A stretch of 14,358 nucleotides of DNA. Source: Actinomycetes bacterium. Lineage in GTDB: Bacteria; Actinomycetota; Actinomycetes; Propionibacteriales; Propionibacteriaceae. Position numbers and translations under genes: made by a program. This document shows, piece by piece, positions 6,708 through 14,029 of the stretch. The notes under the pieces are model-generated. The model was not told the DNA's origin, did no database searches, and worked only from the letters and a program-made list of their open reading frames with translations. Location of the stretch: positions 1 to 14,358 of the forward strand of contig JAEXAS010000044.1 of the NCBI GenBank assembly GCA_023458095.1. Reading direction: 5' to 3'. Each line of letters begins with the position of its first letter. The first letter of the stretch is position 1.

Positions 6708-8591
6708 TCAGGGAGTGACGATCGAAAAGTCCGGATCGCCTGTGTCCAGGACGCCCAGCAGCCGCGGCAGCACTGAGATCTCACCGTCGAAGCTGAAGCC
6801 AGCGCCCGCCAAGGCCGCAGGATTACCGGTCAGCAGCATCGGCAAAGCGTGCTTTGGGCAGGTGATGGTCAGCTCGGCGGGATCGGCCTTTGCGGCCGCG
6901 GTGTAGGTGAGCACACCGTTGGACAAGGTGAGGCGATAGTGATCCTCTGAATCGCTGAAGGCAATGTCGATGGTGAGCTTCTCGTCCCAGGCCTTCGGGC
7001 CGTTGACGGTGACCGCGATCGCATCGAACAGCAGTTCCGGGCTGAGAGCACCCATGAGGTCGTCCGACGCCGTGGAGGCCGGAGTTCCGAACTTGCCTTC
7101 GCGCAACTCATAGGCGCCCGACAAGTAGAAGTTGCGCCAGGTGCCGTTCTCGCAGCCGTAGCCGAGTTGTTCGTAGGTGTCGGCGAGCAGTTCGCGGGCG
7201 GCGGCATGATCGGGCTGGGCGAAAACGACGTGGTTGACCACTTCAGCCACCCAGCGGAAATCGCCGGCAGTGAACGAGACCCGGGCTTTCTCCACCACGG
7301 CGTCGGCGCCGCCCATGAACTCCACATAGCGCTTGGCGCCTGCCACCGGAGGGTGCTGCCACAGGTGTGCGGGGTTACCGTCGAACCAGCCCAGATAACG
7401 CTGGTAGATGGCCTTCACATTGTGGTTGACGCTGCCGTAATAGCCGTGGGTGCTCCACGCCTGCTCCAACGCAGGCGGGAGGGCGAAATCCTCGGCGATT
7501 TCGGCGCCGACGAAGCCCTGGTTGAGCAGGCGGACGGTCTGGTCGTGCAGGTAGGCGTACAGATCACGCTGGACGGTGAGGAACTCCACCAATTTCTCCG
7601 CGCCCCAGGTCGGCCAGTGGTGCGAGGCGAAGCCGACCTCAGCCACACCACCCCACAGGTCGATGGTCTCGGTCAGATACTGCGACCAGCCGTGCGGGTC
7701 GCGCACCACCGCGCCGCGCAGCGTCAAGATGTTGTGCAGATTGTGGGTGGCGTCCTCGGCCAGGCAGACCGCCTTGAAGTCAGGGAAGTAGAACATCATT
7801 TCCGAGGGCGCCTCGGTGTCGGGTGCCATCTGGAAGACGATGCGCACCCCGTCGACGACCTCTTCCTGGCCGGTGGTGGTGATCATCACCGTGGGGTTGA
7901 TCAGCGTGATGGTACCGGCGGAGGTGGTCTGGCCCAGGCCCGCACCAACCCCACCTGCAGTGTTGCGGGGCAGCAGAGAGCCGTACATGTAGCCCGCCCG
8001 GCGTGACATGGCGGTGCCTGCATACACGTTCTCGGCGATGGAGTGATCGACGAATCCCTCCGGCGCCAGAATCGGGACCGCGCCGGAGTCGACGTCCGCC
8101 TGGTCGACCACGCCGCGCACCCCACCGAAATGATCAGCGTGGGAGTGGGTGTAGATCACACCAGTGACCTTGCGATGGCCGCGATGCTGCCGATACAGGG
8201 CCAGCGCCGCAGCGGCGCATTCGGCGCTGATTAGCGGATCGATCACGATCACCCCGGTGGCGCCTTCGACGAAGGTGATGTTCGACAGGTCCAGGCCGCG
8301 CACCTGATAGATCCCGGTCACCACTTCGAACAGCCCGTCGCGGGCATTCAGTGTCGACTGTCGCCACAGGCTCGGATTGACGGTGTCGGGGGCATCCCCG
8401 GTGATGAAGTCGTAGGAGGCGTTGTCCCAGACGATTCGGCCGTCGTCGGCGCGGACGACGCACGGGTCGAGCCGTCCGATGAAGCCGCGCTCGGTGGCAT
8501 CGAAATCCTCAGTGTCCGCAAACGGCATGGACGCCAGCACTGCACGTTGCTGGTCGATGATGGTCTGGGTGGGCGGTTTGGTGGGGGTCAT
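6708..8591 (-). CDS. Linear primary-alkylsulfatase (SdsA1/YjcS family, metallo-beta-lactamase fold)
   Basis: A 627-residue enzyme predicted to hydrolyse primary alkyl sulfates such as dodecyl sulfate to the alcohol and sulfate. The dizinc site is intact: THSHADH gives H149, H151, D153 and H154; the glutamates fall in APSEMMF (about 264) and LAEDATHN (about 279); FASHHW supplies H324. A dimerisation domain follows, and an SCP2-like C-terminal domain (about the last 130 residues) that binds the alkyl chain in this family. Unlike the secreted Pseudomonas SdsA1, no signal peptide is present, so a cytoplasmic location is inferred. An open frame continues to 8642, but ATG 8591 has GGAAAGGAA at 8599-8607 with a seven-base spacer and fits the family start. 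It is monocistronic, divergent from the HAD phosphatase. Confidence 0.93.
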   Translation of the reverse strand: MTPTKPPTQTIIDQQRAVLASMPFADTEDFDATERGFIGRLDPCVVRADDGRIVWDNASYDFITGDAPDTVNPSLWRQSTLNARDGLFEVVTGIYQVRGLDLSNITFVEGATGVIVIDPLISAECAAAALALYRQHRGHRKVTGVIYTHSHADHFGGVRGVVDQADVDSGAVPILAPEGFVDHSIAENVYAGTAMSRRAGYMYGSLLPRNTAGGVGAGLGQTTSAGTITLINPTVMITTTGQEEVVDGVRIVFQMAPDTEAPSEMMFYFPDFKAVCLAEDATHNLHNILTLRGAVVRDPHGWSQYLTETIDLWGGVAEVGFASHHWPTWGAEKLVEFLTVQRDLYAYLHDQTVRLLNQGFVGAEIAEDFALPPALEQAWSTHGYYGSVNHNVKAIYQRYLGWFDGNPAHLWQHPPVAGAKRYVEFMGGADAVVEKARVSFTAGDFRWVAEVVNHVVFAQPDHAAARELLADTYEQLGYGCENGTWRNFYLSGAYELREGKFGTPASTASDDLMGALSPELLFDAIAVTVNGPKAWDEKLTIDIAFSDSEDHYRLTLSNGVLTYTAAAKADPAELTITCPKHALPMLLTGNPAALAGAGFSFDGEISVLPRLLGVLDTGDPDFSIVTP

Positions 8592-8757
8592 GGGGGTGTT
8601 CCTTTCCGTCAATGAAGCTGCCTGGACGACGGCTTCCGCCACGGCGATGTGTTCGGAAAATCAACTGTGGAGCGACCAAGACATGCTCGGTCAGCGAGTT
8701 GGGCTTGAGTTCACGCTAGTGCGCGCTTCGCCCTGGGTGGGTGGTTTTTTCGCAACT

Positions 8758-8776
8758 GGGTAGCCCTACCTAGGGT
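8758..8776. promoter_or_regulatory. Overlapping inverted repeats in the divergent alkylsulfatase/HAD promoter region
   Basis: Two inverted repeats share bases: GGTAG-CC-CTACC (8759-8770) and CCCTA-CC-TAGGG (8764-8775). They sit 57 bases upstream of the HAD start and about 170 bases upstream of the alkylsulfatase start. TAGGGT (8771-8776) could also be a -10 element for the rightward gene, in which case the palindromes would overlap the promoter like an operator. This is pattern evidence only. Confidence 0.35.
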
Positions 8777-8832
8777 TTACTTTTCCCAGGTGCTCGGATT
8801 TGCAGACACTTCAGGTAGGGAAGGAGGGCAGC

Positions 8833-9648
8833 GTGCCCACCGTGGATCGTTGGTATAGCGCCTACCTGTTTGACCTGGACGGCACCATCTACCTCGGTGA
8901 AGAGGTGCTGCCGACTGTGGTCGAGACGCTGGGTCGGATTCGGCAGCGCGGAGTCCCGGTGCGGTTCGTGTCTAACAATCCGACCAAGAGTCCGGTGCAG
9001 TATCTGGACAAGCTCACCCGATTCGGTGTGGACGCCGAGCTTTCCGAAATCGTCAACACCTTGGTCAGCACCACCGGTTGGCTGCGGACGCACCGTCCGG
9101 AGGCGGTGGTGTTTCCCATAGGGGAGCAGCCGCTGATCGATGCTCTGGCCGACGCTGGCATCGCGATGAGTGATGACCCGGCACGCATCGATGTGGTGTT
9201 GGCCAGTTATGACCGCCGCTTCGACTATCGCAAGTTGCAGATCGCCTTCGACGCGCTGTGGTTCCACCGGCGTGCAGTGTTGATGTCGACCAACCCTGAT
9301 CGCTACTGCCCCTTCCCGGGTGGACGTGCTGAGCCCGATGCGGCCGCGATTGTGGCCGCGATCGAAGCCAGCACCGGGGTGGTGTGTGAGCGCACTTTCG
9401 GCAAGCCTTCGGCACAACTGCTTGAGGTGATCGGCGCCGGACTGGGCGTCCAGTTGAGTGAGGCGATCATGGTCGGCGACCGGCTCGCTACCGATATCGC
9501 CATGGCCCGCCGAGTCGGCATGGACGCAGCACTCGTGCTGACCGGGGACTCGCGCCGCGAGGACATTGACGCCGTGCCCGAAGCTGAGCGTCCCACCTGG
9601 GTCGTAGAGACCCTCGCCGACTTGCTGCCGTCGTCACGCCGGGGTTGA
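8833..9648 (+). CDS. HAD-superfamily subfamily IIA phosphatase (NagD-like)
   Basis: A 271-residue HAD-IIA hydrolase, a Mg-dependent phosphatase of small phosphorylated metabolites such as sugar phosphates, nucleotides or phosphoglycolate. Motif I is FDLDGTIYLG with nucleophile D14 and acid D16, motif II is FVSNN, motif III is the lysine in TFGKPS, and motif IV is MVGDRLATDIAMA. The large C2-type cap lies between motifs II and III, as in NagD. The substrate cannot be assigned. I chose GTG 8833 because AAGGAGG at 8821-8827 stands five bases before it. The frame runs back to a TTG at 8800 without its own ribosome site. It is followed by a repeat-filled gap. Confidence 0.92.
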   Translation: MPTVDRWYSAYLFDLDGTIYLGEEVLPTVVETLGRIRQRGVPVRFVSNNPTKSPVQYLDKLTRFGVDAELSEIVNTLVSTTGWLRTHRPEAVVFPIGEQPLIDALADAGIAMSDDPARIDVVLASYDRRFDYRKLQIAFDALWFHRRAVLMSTNPDRYCPFPGGRAEPDAAAIVAAIEASTGVVCERTFGKPSAQLLEVIGAGLGVQLSEAIMVGDRLATDIAMARRVGMDAALVLTGDSRREDIDAVPEAERPTWVVETLADLLPSSRRG

Positions 9649-9665
9649 GTCCTCAGACCAGCTCG

Positions 9666-9707
9666 CCAGGTTTCGAGACGCTCACTGCGTTCGCTCCTCA
9701 ACCAGCC
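9666..9707 (+). repeat. Dispersed palindromic repeat, family 1, copy A
   Basis: This copy has GGTTTCGAGAC at one end and CTCCTCAACCAGCC at the other, with a variable centre. It lies 17 bases after the HAD gene and is inverted relative to copies B and C. Similar REP-like sequences are familiar in actinobacterial intergenic DNA. Confidence 0.75.
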
Positions 9708-9753
9708 GAGGGAAGGGTGGCCTCCGCTGCCCAACCAGCCGGGGGAAGGGTGG
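9699..9753 (+). repeat. Two direct 22-base repeats
   Basis: A 22-base unit beginning CAACCAGCCG and ending AAGGGTGG occurs at 9699-9720 and again at 9732-9753 with one base different. The first overlaps the end of palindromic copy A, so the second looks like a partial duplication of that element's edge plus its flank. Confidence 0.7.
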
Positions 9754-9803
9754 CGCCTCCGGTGCTCCACTGGTCGGAGGCAGTGGTCGTTTTCTTGCGT
9801 TCC

Positions 9804-9843
9804 GGCTGGTTGAGGAGGCCCGCAGGGCCGTCTCGAAACCTGG
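9804..9843 (-). repeat. Dispersed palindromic repeat, family 1, copy B
   Basis: GGCTGGTTGAGGAG and GTCTCGAAACCTGG flank a perfect internal palindrome (GGCCC-GCA-GGGCC). The arms match the reverse complement of copy A, so A and B form a long interrupted inverted repeat across about 180 bases. Confidence 0.75.
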
Positions 9844-9869
9844 TGAGGTGCCGTGTGGACTTGCACATC

Positions 9870-9908
9870 GGCTGGTTCAGGAGGGCGCGCAGCGTCCGTC
9901 TCGAAACC
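9870..9908 (-). repeat. Dispersed palindromic repeat, family 1, copy C
   Basis: The arms are the same as copy B with one change (GGTTCAGG), and the centre is different but still self-complementary (GGCGC-GCA-GCGTC). It ends five bases before the end of aguB and could serve as its 3' hairpin. Confidence 0.7.
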
Positions 9909-9913
9909 AAGGG

Positions 9914-10849
9914 CTACCGGGTCGGATCGGTCAACGCTGCGTAGCTGTCCGGACGCCGAGTCGTCAGGAACGGGAACAGAGTCAGCCAGTCGCGGCGCTG
10001 GTCGAGGTCCAAGGTGGCGACCAGGACGGCGTCCTCATCGCGAGGGGCCTGCACCAGCACCCGACCGAAGGGGTCGCAGATGAAGCTGGAGCCGTAGAAG
10101 GTGATCAGACCCTCATCACCCCAACGGTTGGGCACGACCATGAACAACCCGGAGTTGATCGCGTTGCCGATGATCGTCTGGCGCCACAGCGGTTCGGTGT
10201 CGAAGTCGGGGTGATCGGGCTCGGAGCCGATGGCGGTGGGGTAGGCCAACAACTCGGCTCCGCCCAGGCTGTAGGCGCGGGCGACCTCGGGGAACCACTC
10301 GTCCCAACAGGTCGGCATGCCCACCTTGGGAGCCGACGGCAGCGGCAACTCGGTGACCGGATAGGCGTCCTCGGCCGGGCCGGGACGGAAGTAGTGATCC
10401 TCGTAGTAGCCAGCGGTGATCGGAATATGGGTCTTGCGGGTGCGCGCCAGCAACTCGCCGGCTGGCGAAACCACGATCGCGGTGTTGTAGCCGCGGCCGT
10501 CTTCAGCATCCGCTCGTTCGTACAGCGAGGCGTGCACGATCACGTTGTGGGCCTTTGCCGCCTCGGACGCCAAGGCGAAAGTGGGGCCTTCGGTGAGCGG
10601 CTCGGTCAGATCGGCCGGACGCCCGGTCGGTTTCACATCTGCGGGGTAGCGCATCAGCGTGATCTCAGAAAGGAACACGATCTCGGCCGCGGCGGCTGCC
10701 GCCGAGGCAATGCCGTCTAGGAGTACCTCGCGGTGTTCATCAGGGTCGGCATGCCAGCGGGTCTGCACCAAGCCGACGGTCAGCGGGGCGCGGGTGCTGG
10801 CGTCCACCCGGCACAGCGAGGGCAGCGATTCGGCGATCAGGGTCTTCAT
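9914..10849 (-). CDS. aguB: N-carbamoylputrescine amidase (nitrilase/carbon-nitrogen hydrolase superfamily)
   Basis: A 311-residue nitrilase-superfamily enzyme. It hydrolyses N-carbamoylputrescine to putrescine, CO2 and ammonia. The catalytic triad is visible: E62 in FLSEITL, K139 in RKTHIP, C181 in PTCWDEWFPE. The GYYEDHYFRPG stretch (about 147-157) and NRWGDE (about 244-249) are typical of the AguB branch. Its ATG overlaps the stop of the upstream agmatine deiminase gene by four bases (ATGA), so the two are translationally coupled. That pairing is the main support for this substrate over other amidases. About 20 extra residues precede the usual start of the nitrilase core; since the start is set by the overlap, they are probably real. 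Confidence 0.92.
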   Translation of the reverse strand: MKTLIAESLPSLCRVDASTRAPLTVGLVQTRWHADPDEHREVLLDGIASAAAAAAEIVFLSEITLMRYPADVKPTGRPADLTEPLTEGPTFALASEAAKAHNVIVHASLYERADAEDGRGYNTAIVVSPAGELLARTRKTHIPITAGYYEDHYFRPGPAEDAYPVTELPLPSAPKVGMPTCWDEWFPEVARAYSLGGAELLAYPTAIGSEPDHPDFDTEPLWRQTIIGNAINSGLFMVVPNRWGDEGLITFYGSSFICDPFGRVLVQAPRDEDAVLVATLDLDQRRDWLTLFPFLTTRRPDSYAALTDPTR

Positions 10850-11886
10850 GGGCGAACTCCGGTAGCGGGCTGTTGTTGGGTGATGCAGTGAATGCCGCCG
10901 CCGCGGGCGAACAGCGGGCGGGCGTCGATGCCGACCACCTCGCGTCCGGGGTAGGCATTGGCGAGTACGTCGAGGGCTTCGGCGTCGGACGGATCGGCGA
11001 AGCTGCAGGCGATCACCGCGCCATTGGCGACGAAGTGGTTGACGTAGGAGTAGTCGACGTAACCCTCGGCGTCTTTGAGCACCGTGGGCGCGGGTAGGCC
11101 GATGAGCTCGAGCTGGCGTCCGTCGGCGTCGGTGGTATCGAGGGCCTCACGCAGGTCGGCGCTGATCGCATGATCGGGATGCTGGTCGTCGCGCTGGTCG
11201 TGATAGAGCACCACGCCCGGGCTGGCGAAGCAGGCCAGGATGTCGATGTGTCCGCGGGTGCCGAAGTCTTGGGAATCGCGGGTCAGGCCACGCTTGGCCC
11301 AGATGACCTTGCGGGCACCCAGGGTGCGGGCCAGTTCGGCCTCGACTTGTTCCTTCGACCAATCCGGGTTGCGGAAACGGTCGAGCTGGACGGTCTCGGT
11401 CACCAGGAGGGTGCCGTTGCCGTCGGTGTGAATGCCGCCGCCCTCGTTGACCATGCTCGACTCGATGCGGGTCGCCGCAGCGGCATCGATGGCAACCTTC
11501 GCGGCGTGTTGGTCGTGTTTCCAGCGGGCCCAATGCTGCTGGCCCCAGCCGTTGAAGACCCAATCCACACCGCCGAGTTGGTTGTCTTCGTCGAGCACGA
11601 AGGTGGGTCCGATGTCGCGGTACCAGGCGTCGTCGAGATCGGTGGCGTGCAGTTCGATGGACGCGCTGAGCCGACGCTTGGCCTCACGGTGGCCCTCGGG
11701 AGTGACCAGCATCGAAACGGGTTCGAACTCAGAGATGGTGTTGGCCACCGCAGCCCAGGTCGTCCAGGCTTCCTCGGCGTCGGCGACCGAGTCGCCCAAG
11801 GTGTAGGCCGCCGACGGCCACGCCATCCAGGCGCGCTCGTGCGGTTCGGATTCGGCAGGCATGCGCCACATGGACAATCGGGTCAC
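10846..11886 (-). CDS. aguA: Agmatine deiminase (agmatine iminohydrolase)
   Basis: A 346-residue enzyme of the guanidino-group-modifying (PAD-like) superfamily. It converts agmatine to N-carbamoylputrescine and ammonia; the next gene product completes putrescine synthesis. Catalytic elements are visible: WYRDIGPT (88-95), NEGGGIHTDG with E148, GHIDI with H213, and nucleophile C334 in GGGIHCITQQQPA. The last motif usually reads GGN-IHC in this family; glycine replaces the asparagine here. No arginine decarboxylase is in the window, so agmatine comes from elsewhere or outside. The start is uncertain: GTG 11886 has only a weak ribosome site, while ATG 11871 has GAGGTGA about 11 bases upstream. 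The gene heads a two-gene operon. Confidence 0.94.
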   Translation of the reverse strand: MTRLSMWRMPAESEPHERAWMAWPSAAYTLGDSVADAEEAWTTWAAVANTISEFEPVSMLVTPEGHREAKRRLSASIELHATDLDDAWYRDIGPTFVLDEDNQLGGVDWVFNGWGQQHWARWKHDQHAAKVAIDAAAATRIESSMVNEGGGIHTDGNGTLLVTETVQLDRFRNPDWSKEQVEAELARTLGARKVIWAKRGLTRDSQDFGTRGHIDILACFASPGVVLYHDQRDDQHPDHAISADLREALDTTDADGRQLELIGLPAPTVLKDAEGYVDYSYVNHFVANGAVIACSFADPSDAEALDVLANAYPGREVVGIDARPLFARGGGIHCITQQQPATGVRP

Positions 11887-11947
11887 CTCGTCGTGGGAAC
11901 AATGGGTGAGGTTAATCTAGCCGCCGCCGGTAACGCGCAAGTGTCGT

Positions 11948-12084
11948 CCTTCGACAAGCTCAGGAACCGATCCTTCGACAAGCTCAGGGCACGGGTGTCG
12001 TTGGCTGAGCTTGTCTGGGCGCGGAGTGTTCCCTTCGACAGGCTCAGGGAACAGTGCTTGCCGCTGGCTGAGCTTGTCGAAGCC
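11948..12084. repeat. Cluster of five short palindrome-forming repeats, family 2
   Basis: Units of the CTTCGACARGCTCAG type occur in direct orientation at 11948-11964, 11972-11988 and 12031-12047. Inverted units (GGCTGAGCTTGTC) lie at 12003-12015 and 12066-12084. Neighbouring opposite units can pair into hairpins. The cluster fills the gap between aguA and the accessory block. Some frames read through it (ELVEG/LSKG-type peptides), but these are translation artefacts of the repeat. Confidence 0.8.
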
Positions 12085-12133
12085 CCAGCCAGTCCACCTG
12101 CGTGAGACCCGAGCGCCTATCAAAGGATCTCAA

Positions 12134-12301
12134 TCACTGGCTGGGCTTGCGCACCACCATCCAGCCAATGCCTACGGCGGCCAGCGCGAGAACGCCTATG
12201 CCCAACCAGGGGGCGCTCCCAGCCGCGATCCGGAGGCTCACATCAACGAGTTGCAGGACGAAAATGGTCGCCAAGGCGATGATCGGGATACGAGACTTCA
12301 T
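12134..12301 (-). CDS. 55-residue two-span membrane protein
   Basis: A short gene hidden in a longer open frame. From ATG 12301 it gives 55 residues with two hydrophobic segments (about 5-19 and 29-48), a charged turn (DVSLR) and a basic end (VVRKPSQ). GGAGGA lies three to four bases before the ATG, a little close but otherwise a strong ribosome site. I do not recognise a family. It is the last gene in the minus-strand block. The upstream stretch in the same frame is repeat-derived and antisense to the secreted-protein gene, so the long frame is not real. Confidence 0.6.
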   Translation of the reverse strand: MKSRIPIIALATIFVLQLVDVSLRIAAGSAPWLGIGVLALAAVGIGWMVVRKPSQ

Positions 12302-12393
12302 ACTTCCTCCGTGACTGACTGTGACCTCGTTGATTGAGCTATTCAAGCCGGGGAGTGACACGACCTTCGTTGACGGCGCCTGTCTGACCCGGA

Positions 12394-12785
12394 GTGTGCC
12401 CTTCGACAGGCTCAGGGCACGGGTAGCGCCATCGGCTGAGCTTGTCGAAGCCTTGGCTATCCGTTGATGAGGGATTGGAGTTCGCCGATTTCTAGGGTGC
12501 GGTTGCCGGTGTAGGTGTGGGTGAAGGTGCCTTGGTGGCCGTTGGTGGTCCAGTCGATGCGCCAGTGGGTGTCGGCGGTGACGGTGTAGGGGTGTCCGAT
12601 TTTGGATTTGGTTTGGTAGGTGTAGCCGCAGGTGGGGGAGGGTTTGGTTGCGGGTTTGACTGTTTTGGGTCTGATGGTGGTGGTTGTGCAGGTTTTGGTG
12701 TTGCCGTCGCCCATGGTGAAGGTGGTGGAGGTCCAGGTGGCGGTGAGGGTGAAGGTGAGGCCGTCGTGGTGGGCTGTGGTGGTGA
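12394..12785 (-). repeat. Segmental duplication, copy 1
   Basis: This 392-base segment aligns without gaps to 13967-14358 at a constant offset of 1573. I count 21 differences by eye, about 95% identity. It covers the 3' part of the secreted-protein gene, its stop and the downstream palindromic repeat. Copy 2 reaches the window edge, so the duplication may be longer. In copy 1 the match to 12785 is only the visible limit. Confidence 0.9.
12401..12450. repeat. Long hairpin from family 2 repeats behind the secreted-protein gene
   Basis: CTTCGACAGGCTCAG (12401-12415) and CTGAGCTTGTCGAAG (12436-12450) pair over 15 positions with a single G-T wobble and a 20-base loop. It begins six bases after the stop of the secreted-protein gene. 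It has no T-tract but could act as a 3' hairpin or terminator for that gene. Confidence 0.75.
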
Positions 12786-13263
12786 TGGTGGTGGGTCGGT
12801 CTGTCCATAGCCAGATGGGGAATCCGACGGCGAGCATTTTCCATTCGTTGACGGATGGGTCGGGGCCGAAGCGTGGGGTGGGGTTGGGGAGTTTGAGTTG
12901 GGCTGCGACTGTGCGGAGTTGTGGTTCGGTAGGTGCCGCAGCCCCGCTGCCCGAGACTGGCACCAAGGAACCAATACAGTCAGGGTCCTTGCCGGGAGTG
13001 CACTGGGGTGTTGAATCGCTCTCTGCTGATGAGGACTTGCTATCGGCGGAGTCTGTGGACCCGGAGTCTCCTGAACTCGACGAGGTGTCGGTGTTTGAGT
13101 TGTATAGGTCGAGTCCTTCTCCTCCACAGCCATTGGCGTCACAAGAGGCCCCAGTGGCAGGCAGAGGGGTTGCATCTACTGGCGGGATTCTGACCAGTTG
13201 GGGGATCCCGAAGAGCGTGATGCAAGTCGCGACGATAACGGCAGTTCTTCCTACTCGCTGCAC
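12457..13263 (-). CDS. Secreted Thr-rich protein with C-terminal PKD-like domain, full-length copy
   Basis: A 268-residue predicted exported protein. A hydrophobic signal (about residues 5-24) precedes a likely cleavage near VDA-TP (31-32). A low-complexity Ser/Asp/Glu linker follows (about 55-86). The C-terminal domain opens with GFPIWLW (147-153) and contains beta-rich Thr repeats, TMGDGNTKTC (183-192) and SPTCGYTY. The GFPIWLW...MGDG...C...PSPxCxYxY pattern belongs to a PKD-like secreted family of unknown role, common in actinobacteria. C192 and C212 are likely a disulfide. The frame extends to GTG 13275, but GTG 13263 has AGGTGG (13272-13277) eight bases upstream. That gives a 13-base overlap with the lipoprotein gene and suggests coupling. 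A near-copy of its 3' part starts at 14030. Confidence 0.8.
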   Translation of the reverse strand: MQRVGRTAVIVATCITLFGIPQLVRIPPVDATPLPATGASCDANGCGGEGLDLYNSNTDTSSSSGDSGSTDSADSKSSSAESDSTPQCTPGKDPDCIGSLVPVSGSGAAAPTEPQLRTVAAQLKLPNPTPRFGPDPSVNEWKMLAVGFPIWLWTDRPTTITTTAHHDGLTFTLTATWTSTTFTMGDGNTKTCTTTTIRPKTVKPATKPSPTCGYTYQTKSKIGHPYTVTADTHWRIDWTTNGHQGTFTHTYTGNRTLEIGELQSLING

Positions 13264-13832
13264 GATGTGACCCACCTATATCTTCCATAGGCAATCTTGA
13301 GCGACTCTCCATCGCGAGCGAGGAATGCGGTGCGAACCGATACACGTCCCGGCTTTGACTTGTCGTCTCTGGTGCCCATTTGAACGGAGTGCGTGTCGAT
13401 GCATGCCTGTACTGATGCGACAGTGCCCTCGTGGACTTCTGCGGGGTACGGTCGCACCCACACAATCTTGAACTCGCCACCAACTGCGGTCGAGCCAGAC
13501 TCTTTGAGGGCGCGAAACCCGTTGATGGCACTTCGCAGATAGTCGCCGGTGAGCGTCTCGAGCATGATCGGCGTGGCCGCGCTCACTCCGCCTGTGCGGT
13601 AGATCCGTTCTTCTTCAGCAAGGAACCTGCGAAATACCGCTTCGGCCTCGGCGTAGAGCTTGTCTTCCTTCGCCTGTAGGTCGTGTTCGGCTTTGTAGCA
13701 GGGCTGTGGTGTGCCGCCGTCGGAGGGTGTGCAGGCGTAGGTGGGTTTGGCGTTGGGGTAGGGCTGGGTGCAGCCCGACCCCGCCAAGGCGATGAGTACC
13801 GCGATAACGATGGCACTTTTTGGGATTGCCAT
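13251..13832 (-). CDS. Lipoprotein of unknown function, overlapping the secreted-protein gene
   Basis: A 193-residue predicted lipoprotein. Its signal is MAIPKSAIVIAVLIALAGSGC with lipobox AGSGC and acylated C21, so it should sit on the outer face of the membrane. An amphipathic, highly charged stretch (AEHDLQAKEDKLYAEAEAVFRRFLAEEERIYR, about 47-78) follows. A compact C-terminal half (EFKIVWVRPYPAEV...CIDTHS...LKIAYGRYRWVTSC) may be NTF2-like, an inference from pattern only. Actinobacterial lipoproteins of this form are often next to PKD-like secreted proteins. ATG 13832 has AGGAG six bases upstream; a longer frame to 13910 would destroy the signal's N terminus. It is probably the first gene of a two-gene unit with the secreted protein. 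Confidence 0.85.
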   Translation of the reverse strand: MAIPKSAIVIAVLIALAGSGCTQPYPNAKPTYACTPSDGGTPQPCYKAEHDLQAKEDKLYAEAEAVFRRFLAEEERIYRTGGVSAATPIMLETLTGDYLRSAINGFRALKESGSTAVGGEFKIVWVRPYPAEVHEGTVASVQACIDTHSVQMGTRDDKSKPGRVSVRTAFLARDGESLKIAYGRYRWVTSCSE

Positions 13833-13973
13833 GGGCGTCTCCTGGGGTGGTTGCCTGTCACCTTGACATATCGCCGCATTGGCGACAACAGCCATTGTTG
13901 AGTTGTCCACAGGTGAATCGATTAAAGGTTGTTTTGGGATCTGTTGTTGATTGTTTGAGCGTGGGGGTGTGCC

Positions 13974-14023
13974 CTTCGACGGGCTCAGGGCACGGGTAGC
14001 GCCATCGGCTGAGCTTGTCGAGG
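13974..14023. repeat. Hairpin behind the second secreted-protein gene
   Basis: CTTCGACGGGCTCAG and CTGAGCTTGTCGAGG pair over 15 positions with three G-T wobbles. It corresponds to the hairpin at 12401-12450. The changes between the copies (A to G at two sites) keep pairing as wobbles, so the fold survives. Confidence 0.65.
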
Positions 14024-14029
14024 CCTTGT

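Noticed and set aside
9645..9944. Plus-strand open frame across the repeat cluster after the HAD gene
   Set aside because: It is composed of the palindromic repeats and runs antisense into aguB; no ribosome site or known family.
11948..12452. CRISPR array
   Set aside because: Units occur in both orientations with irregular spacing and no uniform spacers; no cas genes are present.
12302..12844. Long minus-strand open frame with His/Pro-rich peptide upstream of the 55-residue protein
   Set aside because: It is out of frame with the secreted-protein gene on the same strand and reads through the palindromic repeat; low-complexity His/Arg/Pro content is typical of a shadow frame.
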